A DNA stretch of 42,782 bases from M10-OD1-4 sp038061695 (GTDB lineage: Bacteria; Patescibacteriota; Minisyncoccia; GWC2-36-17; M10-OD1-4), in assembly GCA_038061695.1 (NCBI GenBank), contig JBBTYT010000003.1, forward strand, positions 1 to 42,782, read 5' to 3'. The stretch's first letter is position 1. Each line of letters begins with the position of its first letter. The notes below the pieces were generated by a model. The model was not told the DNA's origin and ran no database searches. It worked only from the letters and a program-made list of their open reading frames with translations. Positions 31,698 to 40,986 of the stretch are shown here, piece after piece. The position numbers and the translations under genes were made by a program.

Positions 31698-32279
31698 CTA
31701 ATTCTTAATAATAACAACTCCCTCTCTTTTAACTACAATATTATTCTCATCATCAAAAGATATTAATGTTGACGGCAAAGAATCTATAAATCCTCCATCA
31801 ATATAAAAATCAACGCCGTCTTGAAAAGAGACTTTTGCCTCATCTATTGTTTTTACAGGATTTTCACCTTCTAAATTCGCACTAGGAGCAACCAAAGGTC
31901 CTGTTTTTCCAATAAAATCTCTTAATCCTTGATCCTCTGGCATTCTGAATGCTATTTTTTTGATGCCTCTATGAAGATATGAAAAATCATCTGATAAAGA
32001 TGGTAATATTACGCTTACCTTTCCAGGCCATATATTTTTTAATCTCTCTTCGTAAATTTTTTTATCTATCAAGAATATTTTAAGATCACTCCATGAGCTT
32101 ATTAAGACTATGAGAGGTTTTTCTTTATTCCTTTTTTTAAGAGAATATATTCTTTCAACAGCTTCTTTATTTAATGCCGAAGAAACGATTCCATACAATG
32201 TATCTGTTGGCATTATTCCAACACCTCCTTTTTTTAGGGTATTTACTTCTTTATCATATTCTGAAAAATTTATATTCAT
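31698..32279 (-). CDS. tsaC: Sua5/YciO/YrdC family protein, likely TsaC
   Basis: This family makes threonylcarbamoyl-AMP from threonine, bicarbonate and ATP, the first step of t6A37 in tRNAs that read ANN codons. The single YrdC domain shows GGVGIMPTDTLYGI near the N-terminus, KKRNKEKPLIVLI, the VSVILPS segment, FRMPEDQGLRDFI and APSANLEGENPVKT. At about 193 residues it has no Sua5 C-terminal domain. I start at the ATG at 32279 because the upstream extension begins at a TTG. TsaC cannot be separated from YciO with certainty by eye. It ends the ruvA-femAB-murE-DUF192 series. Confidence 0.85.
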   Translation of the reverse strand: MNINFSEYDKEVNTLKKGGVGIMPTDTLYGIVSSALNKEAVERIYSLKKRNKEKPLIVLISSWSDLKIFLIDKKIYEERLKNIWPGKVSVILPSLSDDFSYLHRGIKKIAFRMPEDQGLRDFIGKTGPLVAPSANLEGENPVKTIDEAKVSFQDGVDFYIDGGFIDSLPSTLISFDDENNIVVKREGVVIIKN

Positions 32280-32327
32280 ATCATTATACAACTTAGCTAA
32301 AGCCTCACCATACCACTAAGAGATGAT

Positions 32328-32858
32328 TTATTTTTTTATTATAATACTGCTTCCAATTATAATATTATTATCCTTTACAAATCCATGCTTAACCTCAAGA
32401 ACGAAACTTGAGGTTACATTAGGAAATTCTGTTATTGTCTCTACTCCATTATAAACCGGAAGACCTTCTAAAATATGCGCTACCTTATCATTCTCTATCC
32501 ATAAAATATCCAATGGAATGTATGTGTTTTTATTCCAAAATGGATAAACACCTGATTTATCAAAAATAAAAAGCATACCTTCATTATCTAACTCGTATCT
32601 TTTAGATAAGCCTTTCGCTTTTTTTTCTTTACTTTTTGCAACTTCAACTTCTAAAGTAACACCTTTAATTATAATGCTTACTACAGAATTATCAGAGAGT
32701 GATTCATATAAAACATTTTTCTTATTTGGTATATCTTCTCTTAAAGTATTGAACAAGGAATTTTTTGCAAAACCTAGTCCAACAAAAATCAAAAGAATAA
32801 GAGAAATCAGCATTACCACAAAAGACAAAGCGTTTCCTTTTTGATTATTTTTTTTCAT
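32328..32858 (-). CDS. Membrane-anchored DUF192 protein
   Basis: An N-terminal membrane helix (ALSFVVMLISLILLIFVGLGF) leads to a DUF192 domain of about 110 residues outside the membrane: KGLSKRYELDNEGMLFIF, then NTYIPLDILWIEND and FVLEVKHGFV, which match the family. The biochemical role of DUF192 is not established. The start is the ATG at 32858 (MKKNNQKG); an ATG at 32873 in the same frame is also possible. Both lie inside the 3' end of the Mur ligase gene, so translation is probably coupled. Confidence 0.85.
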   Translation of the reverse strand: MKKNNQKGNALSFVVMLISLILLIFVGLGFAKNSLFNTLREDIPNKKNVLYESLSDNSVVSIIIKGVTLEVEVAKSKEKKAKGLSKRYELDNEGMLFIFDKSGVYPFWNKNTYIPLDILWIENDKVAHILEGLPVYNGVETITEFPNVTSSFVLEVKHGFVKDNNIIIGSSIIIKK

Positions 32859-34176
32859 ATATTTTAATTGCATTTAAAACTTCGCCCTCTTCATCCCAAG
32901 AAATTGAATTTTTACCAATAACCATCGTCTTCTCAGTTCCTTTACCTAAAAACAAAAGAATATCACTATCGGTAGCAGAGAGAACAGCTTTTAAGATAGC
33001 CTCTTTCCTGTCGTAAATTATATCCAATTTTCCTGAAAACTTAGAGTTATCTATTCCTTTCTTAATATTTTCTATAATCTCTGTTTGATTCTCTTTGTAA
33101 GGATCTTCATTTGTTAAAATAATATGATCGGAATTTTCAGCTGCGATTCTTCCTAACTCCGGTCTCTTCCATTTATCACGCCCTCCGCCAGCAGAACCAA
33201 AAACAGCTATTATCTTTCCTCCTTCTTTTTTAATACCATTTACCGTCTTAAATACGGCCTCATAAGATGACGGCGTGTGGGCAAGATCAACTATGGCTAT
33301 AAACTTCTGTCCGACATTTATAAACTTCATTCTTCCAGGAATCTCTTTTATCTTTGCAATAGCTTTTTTTGCTATATCAAAATCCACTCCCAACATCTTA
33401 GCACATGACACTGCGCAAAGAGCATTATAAGCATTAAATTCACCGAGAAGAGATAACTCAAAATTATTCTTATTTAAAACAAAAGTTGATCCTTCTGTTG
33501 ATATTTTAAAATTCTTCGGTGCTATACATTCTGAAATCTCCAATTTAATACCAACACACTCTCCCTTAAAAGAGAAAGCGTATTTTTCCTCCGCGCCAAA
33601 AGATAAAAAATAACTTGCGTTTTTATCATCCGCATTCACGACTATACCTTTTTTTATATCCTTTCCATCAATGTTTTTATGCTCCAAAGACATAAGTGAA
33701 TTAAAAAGTTTGCCTTTTTCAGCTCTGTAATTTTTAAAACCGCCATGGGTCTCAAGATGTTCTTCTGATAAATTTGTAAATACAGCTATATCAAAATCTA
33801 TAAATTTATGCCTTGACTGAACGATTCCTTCGGAAGTAACCTCAACAATAACATATTTACAGCCGACTTTTTTTGCATCATATAAAAATTTCTGCATTCT
33901 ATACCTTCCAATCATAGTCATATGATACGGATTAATCCATTCTTTTTCTTTTATCTTAAAAATTAATGATGATGATACTGCCACGCCAAGACCAGCTTCC
34001 TCTAAAATTTTAGCAAGCATATATACAGTGGTGGACTTTCCTTTTGTTCCGGTAACGCCGATGACAATCATATCTTTGGATGGAAATCCAAAAAACAAAG
34101 CAGAAAAAAACGCCCACAAAAGATGATAAAAGATTACCATTTTTTTTGGAAGAATTTTTTTAAGTAGACTTTTCAT
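32845..34176 (-). CDS. MurE-like Mur ligase without the N-terminal domain
   Basis: This 443-residue Mur ligase carries the ATP P-loop GVTGTKGKSTTVYML (about 40-54) and the MurE-type substrate segment SSSLIFKIKEKEWINPYHMT. Further features are EVTSEGIVQSRH, the carbamylated-lysine region FKNYRAEKGKLFNSL, HTPSSYEAV, and a C-terminal domain with LTNEDPYKEN in the place of the D-N-P-R motif. MurE normally has a first domain of about 90 residues before the P-loop; here a hydrophobic N-terminus of about 35 residues replaces it, which could tether the protein to the membrane. The diamino acid cannot be predicted. It overlaps the femAB-like gene by four bases, linking precursor synthesis and bridge formation. 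Confidence 0.82.
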   Translation of the reverse strand: MKSLLKKILPKKMVIFYHLLWAFFSALFFGFPSKDMIVIGVTGTKGKSTTVYMLAKILEEAGLGVAVSSSLIFKIKEKEWINPYHMTMIGRYRMQKFLYDAKKVGCKYVIVEVTSEGIVQSRHKFIDFDIAVFTNLSEEHLETHGGFKNYRAEKGKLFNSLMSLEHKNIDGKDIKKGIVVNADDKNASYFLSFGAEEKYAFSFKGECVGIKLEISECIAPKNFKISTEGSTFVLNKNNFELSLLGEFNAYNALCAVSCAKMLGVDFDIAKKAIAKIKEIPGRMKFINVGQKFIAIVDLAHTPSSYEAVFKTVNGIKKEGGKIIAVFGSAGGGRDKWKRPELGRIAAENSDHIILTNEDPYKENQTEIIENIKKGIDNSKFSGKLDIIYDRKEAILKAVLSATDSDILLFLGKGTEKTMVIGKNSISWDEEGEVLNAIKIYEKK

Positions 34177-35216
34177 AAAATTTTTCTTGCAATCCTATAT
34201 ACAAAATACCAAAAATTATTCAAGACAAGATCATAAGCCCCATCGTATTCAACTACATCACCTGAAAACCCCATCTTAAATCTAGAAAATCCAGCCCACT
34301 TTTTAACCTCATCTTTTTTTGTTTTTTCCGTTACTATCCCCCAAAAATCATACTCTGAAAATCCGAGTTCTTTTGCTTTCCTAATAATCTCCCAATGCAA
34401 AAGATGTGGCGCCATCACTTGTCTTGATTCATTTAAAGAAGCGCCATGTAAATATGTCGCCCTATTCCCAAAAAATCCTACCAATGCGCAAGAAAGAATT
34501 TTACCTCCATATTCTGCAAAGAAAATTCTTTCCGAAAATCCAACTTGGCTATCTTTAGCTTTATAAAAAAAGATCTCCACCATATTATGGTAATATACCT
34601 TTGGATGAAGTCTAAACCCATTTCTCACCGATGTGACTTCCAATAAATTATAAAAAGCATTAAAAGCCTCCTCTTTATCTTCAATTTCTTTTACGATAAC
34701 CTTATGCTTAAGAGCAATTTTAATATTATATTTTGTCTTTTGCTTCATATCTTTTAAAAGATCATCTTCTGACTTTAAAAGATTCAATATCAATGTTTCT
34801 CTCGCCTGAATATCCTTATCTGATTTTTTGAAATTAAAATTCCCCAGAGTCGCTTTAATTTGAGAATTATCCTGCTCAATCTTAATAAATATCACACTTT
34901 CATTTTTTGCAATTTTTCTTATCTCATCAAGTAAAATGTTAAATGCTTTATCTCTATCTTCTTTTGAAGAATCGCTAAAAAATATAGGACCATAAGGAAT
35001 ATATAGGTAACTCTTCTTGAAAGGCTGTGGATATTTTAAAATTAAAACCGAGAGAAGTATATTGCTATTATCTTTAATTATTATTCTAAATAGATCTTTT
35101 CCTGATCTTTTTTGAAAATCCCCCCACTCAAAAGACTGCAAAAAAGAGCCTCCATTTTTTAAAACAAAGTCATTAAACTCATCTTTTCTTTCATCTGAAA
35201 TATATTCTAAATTCAT
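34173..35216 (-). CDS. FemAB/FemX family peptidoglycan bridge aminoacyltransferase
   Basis: A 347-residue double-GNAT protein of the Fem family, which adds amino acids from aminoacyl-tRNA to the cell-wall peptide stem. Visible segments are FLQSFEWGDFQKRSGKD, YIPYGPIF, the KQKTKYNIKIALKHKV stretch typical of FemX, and the C-terminal YLHGASLNESRQVMAPHLLHWEII followed by DFWGI. It sits between ruvA and the MurE-like ligase; the overlap with the ligase (ATGA) suggests coupling. The amino acid donor cannot be inferred. Confidence 0.9.
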   Translation of the reverse strand: MNLEYISDERKDEFNDFVLKNGGSFLQSFEWGDFQKRSGKDLFRIIIKDNSNILLSVLILKYPQPFKKSYLYIPYGPIFFSDSSKEDRDKAFNILLDEIRKIAKNESVIFIKIEQDNSQIKATLGNFNFKKSDKDIQARETLILNLLKSEDDLLKDMKQKTKYNIKIALKHKVIVKEIEDKEEAFNAFYNLLEVTSVRNGFRLHPKVYYHNMVEIFFYKAKDSQVGFSERIFFAEYGGKILSCALVGFFGNRATYLHGASLNESRQVMAPHLLHWEIIRKAKELGFSEYDFWGIVTEKTKKDEVKKWAGFSRFKMGFSGDVVEYDGAYDLVLNNFWYFVYRIARKIL

Positions 35217-35227
35217 TAACTTAAAAG

Positions 35228-35803
35228 CTACTTGCCTAAAAACTTTAGAGCCTCTTTTATTCTATCCTCCACTCTTTCAATATCCTTTGAAACATATTTT
35301 AGAGCTTCCCTTGCATCCTTTGCTCCATATCCCAAAGTTTCAAGAGCATCAATAACCTCAGAATCTCTAATATTTCTACTTACACCGCTCTCAAAACTTA
35401 GCCTTCCTACCTTATCTTTTAACTCTATTACTATTTTTTGAGCGGTCTTAAGCCCTATACCGGAAACTTTAGTCATATATTTAGCATCCTCATTTAAAAT
35501 TGCTCCTGCTATAGCGTCAGGAGAATCCATAGCAACTACACTTAAAGCAACTTTTGGACCAACTCCGGAAATAGTTATTAAAAGTTCAAAAAGCTCAAGC
35601 TCCTCTCCGGTCTTAAAACCATAAAGCTCAAGAGCATCCTCTTTCACATTAAGGTGAGTGTATACCTTAATATCTTCGCCATCCTGATTTAGTCCTTCTA
35701 AATGCTCTTTGGAAAGAAAAACCTTGTAGCCGACACCGCCGACAAGCAAGATAATATACTTAATCTGTCTTTTTATGATTTTACCTTCAAGATATGAGAT
35801 CAT
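35228..35803 (-). CDS. ruvA: Holliday junction branch-migration protein RuvA
   Basis: RuvA tetramers bind Holliday junctions and load the RuvB motor. This 191-residue protein has the N-terminal OB fold (MISYLEGKIIKRQIKYIILLVGGVGYKVFL), the helix-hairpin-helix pair (LLITISGVGPKVALSV and MTKVSGIGLKTAQKIVIELKDKV) and the C-terminal RuvB-interacting three-helix domain (VIDALETLGYGAKDAREAL). ruvB and ruvC are not nearby. It is the first gene of the operon driven by the promoter at 35838-35867. Confidence 0.95.
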   Translation of the reverse strand: MISYLEGKIIKRQIKYIILLVGGVGYKVFLSKEHLEGLNQDGEDIKVYTHLNVKEDALELYGFKTGEELELFELLITISGVGPKVALSVVAMDSPDAIAGAILNEDAKYMTKVSGIGLKTAQKIVIELKDKVGRLSFESGVSRNIRDSEVIDALETLGYGAKDAREALKYVSKDIERVEDRIKEALKFLGK

Positions 35804-35837
35804 CTTAATTTAAACGATAAATAATTAATTCTATAAC

Positions 35838-35867
35838 ATTATATTTATTACCATTACTATACATCAA
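35838..35867 (-). promoter_or_regulatory. Promoter of the ruvA operon
   Basis: The minus strand reads TTGATG (35862-35867), an 18-base spacer and TATAAT (35838-35843). The expected start is near 35831, with a leader of about 28 bases. No LexA-box palindrome is visible between ruvA and uvrB. Confidence 0.6.
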
Positions 35868-35991
35868 AAAATTGATTATAAAAATAGAGAGTGAGAATTG
35901 AAATTAGTCTAATATACATTATTGTTTGATGAGTAGGCTCTCAAAAAATCAAAAACTTGCGAAAGATAGTCTCAAATGTTACATTTTGGAT

Positions 35992-38001
35992 ATGTTAGAA
36001 ATAGTTTCAAAATTTAAACCAACTGGAGATCAACCAAAAGCTATTGAAGCTTTGGTTTCCGGCTTGAAACGAGGCGAAAAAGATCAAACACTTCTTGGTG
36101 TTACTGGCTCTGGAAAAACATTCACGATGGCAAATGTGATTTCAAGAACAAAAAAACCGACTTTAGTGATTTCTCACAATAAGACTCTCGCCCATCAACT
36201 TTATCAGGAATTTAAGGATTTCATGCCGGAAGCTTCTGTCCACTATTTTGTCTCTTATTATGACTATTACCAACCCGAAGCATATATACCGCAAACTGAT
36301 ACTTATATAGATAAAGATGTGAAGATAAATGAAGAGTTGGATAGATTAAGACATGAGGCAACTCAAGCAATATTAACAAGAGATGATGTTATTATTGTCG
36401 CATCGGTTTCTTGCATCTATAACATCGGCTCGCCAACAAATTATGAAAAATTAAGCCTAACTCTCTCTAGTGGAGCAAGTATAAAAAGAAATAATCTCCT
36501 AAAACAATTAGTTGCTCTGCAATACAAAAGAAATGAAATAGAAAAAACACCTGGGACATTCCGTGCAAAAGGAGAAATAATAGAAATTTACCCTTCAACC
36601 GGAAATGATATTTTAAGAATAGAAATACCACAAAACAAAATTGAAAGCATCTCTGTGAGAGAAAGTAAAATTGACTCTGAGTCAAAAAGCGTGGAATCTA
36701 TAAAAATATTCCCTGCTAAATTTTGGGTTGCGCCGTCAGATAAATTGGAGATTGCCATAGCAAATGTATATGACGAGCTTGCAAAAAGATTAAAATATCT
36801 GAAAAAGCATAACAAGCTCCTTGAAGCTCAAAGAATAGAGCAAAGAACAAGATTTGATATGGAGATGTTAAAAGAGGCTGGCTACTGTCATGGCATTGAA
36901 AACTATTCATCTCATATGGAATTTCGCGAGCCTGACTCACCGCCATTTACACTGATAGATTACTTTCATCATGCTTATGGCGAAAACTTTTTAATAATGA
37001 TAGATGAATCACATATGACTCTCCCTCAAATAAAAGGAATGTACGCCGGCGATAAAGCAAGAAAAGAAACGTTAATTGAATATGGGTTTCGGTTGCCATC
37101 TGCAAAAGATAACAGACCATTAAGATTTGCCGAATTTGAAAAACTTGCTCCGCAATCAATTTATCTTTCCGCTACTCCGGCAGAATTAGAAATAAAAAAA
37201 TCAAAAAATAATATAATTGAACAAATAATTCGTCCGACAGGACTTTTAGATCCTGAGATTGAGGTTAGAAAATCAAAAAACCAAATAAATGACCTAATGG
37301 ATGAGATTGGAAAAAGAGTTGAAAAAAATGAAAGAACACTTGTAACTGTTCTAACAAAAAGAATGGCAGAAGATCTTTCAGATTTTCTAAAAGAAAAAGG
37401 GATAAAAGCCCACTACTTACATTCTGAAACAAAGACATTGGAAAGACCAGTGGTTTTAAGCGATTTAAGAAAAGGAGTTTATGATGTTATAGTCGGTATT
37501 AATCTTTTAAGAGAGGGTCTTGATTTGCCTGAAGTTTCTTTAGTGGTGATAGTTGATGCTGACAAAGAAGGATTTTTAAGAAACGCCACAACACTTATTC
37601 AAACTATAGGCAGAGCCGCAAGAAATATCAACGGTAAAGTTATCATGTATGCAGACAAAATGACAAATTCTATAAAAACTGCGATAAAAGAGACGGAAAG
37701 AAGAAGAAAAATTCAAAACAACTACAACAAAAAAAATAATATCTCTCCTGAACAAATAAAGAAAGAGATTAAGGAGAATATATTTTCATCCGCAAAAACA
37801 AAATCTCACTTAGACTCTCAACATTCAAGTGAGGTGAGTGATATTTTTAATACCCCTATTGGACTTCTATCAAAAACAACAAATATTAAAAAAATTATTT
37901 CTCAACTTCAAAAAGAGATGAAAAAATCTGCTGGCGAGCTGGACTTTGATAAAGCTGTATCACTAAGAGATAAAATTAGAGAACTTAAAAAGATATTATA
38001 A
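35992..38001 (+). CDS. uvrB: Excinuclease ABC subunit B
   Basis: UvrB is the damage-verifying helicase-like core of nucleotide excision repair. Motifs: Walker A GVTGSGKTFT, the beta-hairpin YYDYYQPEAYIPQTDTYI that clamps damaged DNA, the DESHMTLPQ box, RPTGLLDPEIEVR, the helicase motifs GLDLPEVSLV and QTIGRAARN, and the C-terminal UVR motif (ELDFDKAVSLRDKIRELKK) for UvrC binding. I start at the ATG at 35992 (MLEIVSKFKPTGDQP), which matches the usual family N-terminus and gives 669 residues. The frame also contains an ATG at 35929. It is divergent from the ruvA operon, so two DNA repair genes share an intergenic region. Confidence 0.95.
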   Translation: MLEIVSKFKPTGDQPKAIEALVSGLKRGEKDQTLLGVTGSGKTFTMANVISRTKKPTLVISHNKTLAHQLYQEFKDFMPEASVHYFVSYYDYYQPEAYIPQTDTYIDKDVKINEELDRLRHEATQAILTRDDVIIVASVSCIYNIGSPTNYEKLSLTLSSGASIKRNNLLKQLVALQYKRNEIEKTPGTFRAKGEIIEIYPSTGNDILRIEIPQNKIESISVRESKIDSESKSVESIKIFPAKFWVAPSDKLEIAIANVYDELAKRLKYLKKHNKLLEAQRIEQRTRFDMEMLKEAGYCHGIENYSSHMEFREPDSPPFTLIDYFHHAYGENFLIMIDESHMTLPQIKGMYAGDKARKETLIEYGFRLPSAKDNRPLRFAEFEKLAPQSIYLSATPAELEIKKSKNNIIEQIIRPTGLLDPEIEVRKSKNQINDLMDEIGKRVEKNERTLVTVLTKRMAEDLSDFLKEKGIKAHYLHSETKTLERPVVLSDLRKGVYDVIVGINLLREGLDLPEVSLVVIVDADKEGFLRNATTLIQTIGRAARNINGKVIMYADKMTNSIKTAIKETERRRKIQNNYNKKNNISPEQIKKEIKENIFSSAKTKSHLDSQHSSEVSDIFNTPIGLLSKTTNIKKIISQLQKEMKKSAGELDFDKAVSLRDKIRELKKIL

Positions 38002-38008
38002 ATATAAG

Positions 38009-39619
38009 CTACATCTTCTTAATCGCCGCCTTTATAAGACCATCAAACAATGGATGTGGTCTTAGAGGTCTTGATTTAAATTCCGGATGAAACTGAACAC
38101 CGACAAACCAAGGATGACCATCCAACTCTACTATCTCACAAAGCCCGCTTTCAGGATTAACACCTACAATTTTAAGACCTGCGCTTTCCATCTCTTCTTT
38201 ATATTTTGGATTAAATTCATATCTATGTCTATGTCTTTCAAGAATATTATCTTCTCCATAAGCCTTACTACTTTTTGAACCTTTTTTTATAACACACTTA
38301 TAATTTCCAACCCTCATTGTTCCGCCTTTTTTATGGATATTCTTCTGACTCTCCATTAGATGAATAACTGGATTTTTCGTATTTTCATCAAACTCCAGAG
38401 AATTTGCATCTTTAAGATTTAAAATATTTCTTGAAAATTCAATAACAGCAATTTGCATTCCAAGACAAATACCCAGATAAGGCACTTTATTTTCTCTTGC
38501 ATATTTTGTTGCCGCTATCTTACCCTCAACACCCCTCACTCCAAAACCGCCCATAACAATAACGCCATCTGCTTTTTTAAATTTCATCCACTCTTTATCT
38601 GACTCTTTCTCATCCTCCAATCTCTCAGAATCAATCCATAATATATTTGCCCTCGCTTTGTTTTTATAGCTTGCCGCCTTAACGGCTTCAACTACTGAAA
38701 GATAAGCATCTTCCAATCCTGTATATTTTCCAACTAAAGCTATGTTAACCTCTTTTAAATCTGAGTGTATCGCTTGAACAAAATTCTTCCACTCTATTAA
38801 ATTCGACTTCTTACACTTTAAATTAAGATGATTGCATATGAAATCTGTTATATTATAACTTTCAAAATTCAAAGGAACTTCGTATATTGAATCAACTGTC
38901 GGAGCTGGTATAACAGCTTCCTCCGAAACATCGCCAAAAAGAGATATTTTCTTCAAATGCTCCTTATCTATCTTCTCATCTGCCCTGCATAAAATAATAT
39001 CCGGAGCAATTCCGCTTCTTCTTAAATCTCTAATTGATGCTTGCGCAGGTTTAGTTTTTAACTCTTTTGCGCCCTTAAGATACGGCAATAGAACTAGATG
39101 AATGAATAAAACATTCTCTTGACCCTCTTCTCTATGCATCTGTCTTGCCGCCTCTAGGTACGGCTCTCCTTCTATATCGCCGACTGTCCCGCCAATTTCA
39201 CAAATCATAATATCAGCCTCTAAGCTTTTTGCTCCATCTCTTATTAATTGTTTAATAGTATCAGTAATATGTGGAACTACTTGAATAGTCCCGCCTAAAT
39301 AATCCCCTCTTCTCTCTTTTTGTAAAACATCATTATAAATTCTCCCCGAAGATATGCTTGATAATGCCGTAAGCTCAACATCTATAAATCTCTCATAATG
39401 CCCAAGATCAAGATCTGTTTCAGCGCCATCAGCGGTCACAAAAACCTCTCCATGCTGATATGGAGACATCGTTCCGGGATCTACATTCAAATAAGGGTCT
39501 AATTTCTGCACTCCAACTTTAAATCCAGCAAATTTTAAAAGCATCCCTATTGATGAAGCAGCTATACCCTTCCCGAGACCGGAACAAACCCCTCCAGTGA
39601 TAAAAATATACTTTGCCAT
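38009..39619 (-). CDS. pyrG: CTP synthase
   Basis: CTP synthase converts UTP to CTP using glutamine and ATP. The N-terminal synthetase domain starts YIFITGGVCSGLGKGIAASSIG and includes GTMSPYQHGEVFVTADGAETDLDLGHYERF and EIGGTVGDIE. The glutamine amidotransferase domain shows GGFGVRGVEGK, the nucleophile in YLGICLGMQ (near residue 383), and the His/Glu pair in GVQFHPEFKSRP. At 536 residues the length is normal. It is convergent with uvrB (7 bases between the stops) and divergent from rpsT. Confidence 0.97.
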   Translation of the reverse strand: MAKYIFITGGVCSGLGKGIAASSIGMLLKFAGFKVGVQKLDPYLNVDPGTMSPYQHGEVFVTADGAETDLDLGHYERFIDVELTALSSISSGRIYNDVLQKERRGDYLGGTIQVVPHITDTIKQLIRDGAKSLEADIMICEIGGTVGDIEGEPYLEAARQMHREEGQENVLFIHLVLLPYLKGAKELKTKPAQASIRDLRRSGIAPDIILCRADEKIDKEHLKKISLFGDVSEEAVIPAPTVDSIYEVPLNFESYNITDFICNHLNLKCKKSNLIEWKNFVQAIHSDLKEVNIALVGKYTGLEDAYLSVVEAVKAASYKNKARANILWIDSERLEDEKESDKEWMKFKKADGVIVMGGFGVRGVEGKIAATKYARENKVPYLGICLGMQIAVIEFSRNILNLKDANSLEFDENTKNPVIHLMESQKNIHKKGGTMRVGNYKCVIKKGSKSSKAYGEDNILERHRHRYEFNPKYKEEMESAGLKIVGVNPESGLCEIVELDGHPWFVGVQFHPEFKSRPLRPHPLFDGLIKAAIKKM

Positions 39620-39657
39620 AACAATATGATAGCAGATTTTCTAAAATCTGAAAACCC

Positions 39658-39686
39658 TTGATTTTTTTTAAGTTTTATTATATATT
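39658..39686 (+). promoter_or_regulatory. Promoter of rpsT
   Basis: TTGATT (39658-39663), a 17-base spacer and TATATT (39681-39686) stand about 35 bases upstream of the rpsT start. A small inverted repeat CAGATTT/AAATCTG lies just upstream, towards pyrG. Confidence 0.6.
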
Positions 39687-39720
39687 AAGCTTATAATAAA
39701 AATTATAATAAATATACAAA

Positions 39721-39990
39721 ATGCCGATAATTAAATCAGAAAAGAAGTCTCTAAGACAAAATAAGACAAGAAGAGCGAGAAACCTCACTTATCTTAATAA
39801 AATAAAACTTTTTATTAAGACAGAAAGAAAGCTTATTGAGGAAGGCAAAATAAATGACGCAAAGATGTTGTTGCCAAAAATCTATAAAGCGCTTGATAAA
39901 GCTGTGAAGGAAAAAATTATCAAGAAGAACACAGCATCAAGAAGAAAGTCAAGAATCACAAAATCAGTAAATGGAATTCTCTCAAAATAA
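39721..39990 (+). CDS. rpsT: Ribosomal protein S20
   Basis: Small basic 30S protein (89 residues) that binds the 5' domain of 16S rRNA. The family pattern is clear: KKSLRQNKTRRARNLTYL near the N-terminus, a helical middle with LPKIYKALDKAVKEKIIKKNTASRRKSRI, and a C-terminal N-G-I-L segment. It is monocistronic, with its own promoter upstream and a terminator five bases after the stop. No Shine-Dalgarno sequence is seen (AATATACAAA before the ATG). Confidence 0.95.
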   Translation: MPIIKSEKKSLRQNKTRRARNLTYLNKIKLFIKTERKLIEEGKINDAKMLLPKIYKALDKAVKEKIIKKNTASRRKSRITKSVNGILSK

Positions 39991-39994
39991 TATA

Positions 39995-40026
39995 AAAAAC
40001 ATCCATCTTAAGATGGATGTTTTTTA
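39995..40026. terminator. Symmetrical bidirectional terminator between rpsT and holA
   Basis: A perfect palindrome (ACATCCATC-TTAA-GATGGATGT) is flanked by an A-run on the left and a T-run on the right. It can therefore end transcription of rpsT (plus) and of the convergent holA (minus). Confidence 0.93.
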
Positions 40027-40038
40027 TATTATAAATAA

Positions 40039-40983
40039 TTATAAGCTCAGAACAAGCTCATCTAAAATTACAAATTGATCTATCTGAGATGTTTTTATTT
40101 TAAGATCAGCATCAGAGAGTTTTTTGTAGATATTTTTAAGATCATCCAACGAGTAATTTCTTGCGCTCTCTAATGTTTTTTTTACAACGAATGGATGCAT
40201 ATTTGCCATCTTTGCCATATCATCTTGAGTAACCCCATTCTCCGATAATGCTTTAATTTTTATAATATTCCTAAAGAGAAAATTTATCATTGAAAGTATA
40301 TATAAAACATTCTTTCCACTTGATATTTGTTTATAAAAAATATTAATCGCTCCATTTTTGTTTTTTTTAGAAAGAAATTCTATTGCTTTGAAAATATCAG
40401 AATCTAAATCATCGTGAGAAACCAGTAAACTTACATCGTTTTCCGATATGTTTTTTCTATAAGAAGCAAGCTTTGCTATCTCATTACTTAACCTCCAAAG
40501 ATCATCCTTGCAGAAATTCGTTAGCTTCAAAATCGCCTCTTTTGTTATGGTTGCATTATTTCTTACAACCTCCTCTTCTATCCATTTTTTTAATGCATTA
40601 TTATCAAATAATTTTGATTCGTAAACTAAAGAAGGTTTTTCTAAAAGCCATTTTATATTCTCATTCTGACTATCAGAAATTTTACCTTCTTTAAATATTA
40701 CTATCGTATTATCATCCTTCTTTATTGAATATTTTTTAAAATATTCAATAATCTTACTTGAAAGCTCCCCATTTAAAAGTATATCTTTTAAAATAATACA
40801 TTTTTTTTCCTCAAACATAGATACGGTTTCCACAGCGCTTTTTAATAAATCGAAAGAAAAATTATCAGCAGAAAAAGAAAAAAGATTAAGTCCGCTTTTA
40901 TGTTTTTTTGAGTAATTTTCAAGAGCCTCATTTAATTTTCTGGTAGTGATGAAGACATTTTCACCGTAAAATAAAATTATCAT
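40039..40983 (-). CDS. holA: DNA polymerase III subunit delta
   Basis: The delta subunit opens the sliding clamp as part of the clamp loader. The 314-residue protein fits the HolA family: an N-terminal MIILFYGENVFITTRKLNEAL segment, a middle with FDNNALKKWIEEEVVRNNATITKEAILKL, then LWRLSNEIAKLASY, and a C-terminal helical collar domain with MINFLFRNIIKIKAL and HPFVVKKTLESARNYS. As usual for delta, the Walker motif is not intact. It is preceded by the DUF3048 gene after three bases and ends at the shared terminator. Confidence 0.92.
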   Translation of the reverse strand: MIILFYGENVFITTRKLNEALENYSKKHKSGLNLFSFSADNFSFDLLKSAVETVSMFEEKKCIILKDILLNGELSSKIIEYFKKYSIKKDDNTIVIFKEGKISDSQNENIKWLLEKPSLVYESKLFDNNALKKWIEEEVVRNNATITKEAILKLTNFCKDDLWRLSNEIAKLASYRKNISENDVSLLVSHDDLDSDIFKAIEFLSKKNKNGAINIFYKQISSGKNVLYILSMINFLFRNIIKIKALSENGVTQDDMAKMANMHPFVVKKTLESARNYSLDDLKNIYKKLSDADLKIKTSQIDQFVILDELVLSL

Positions 40984-40986
40984 ATC

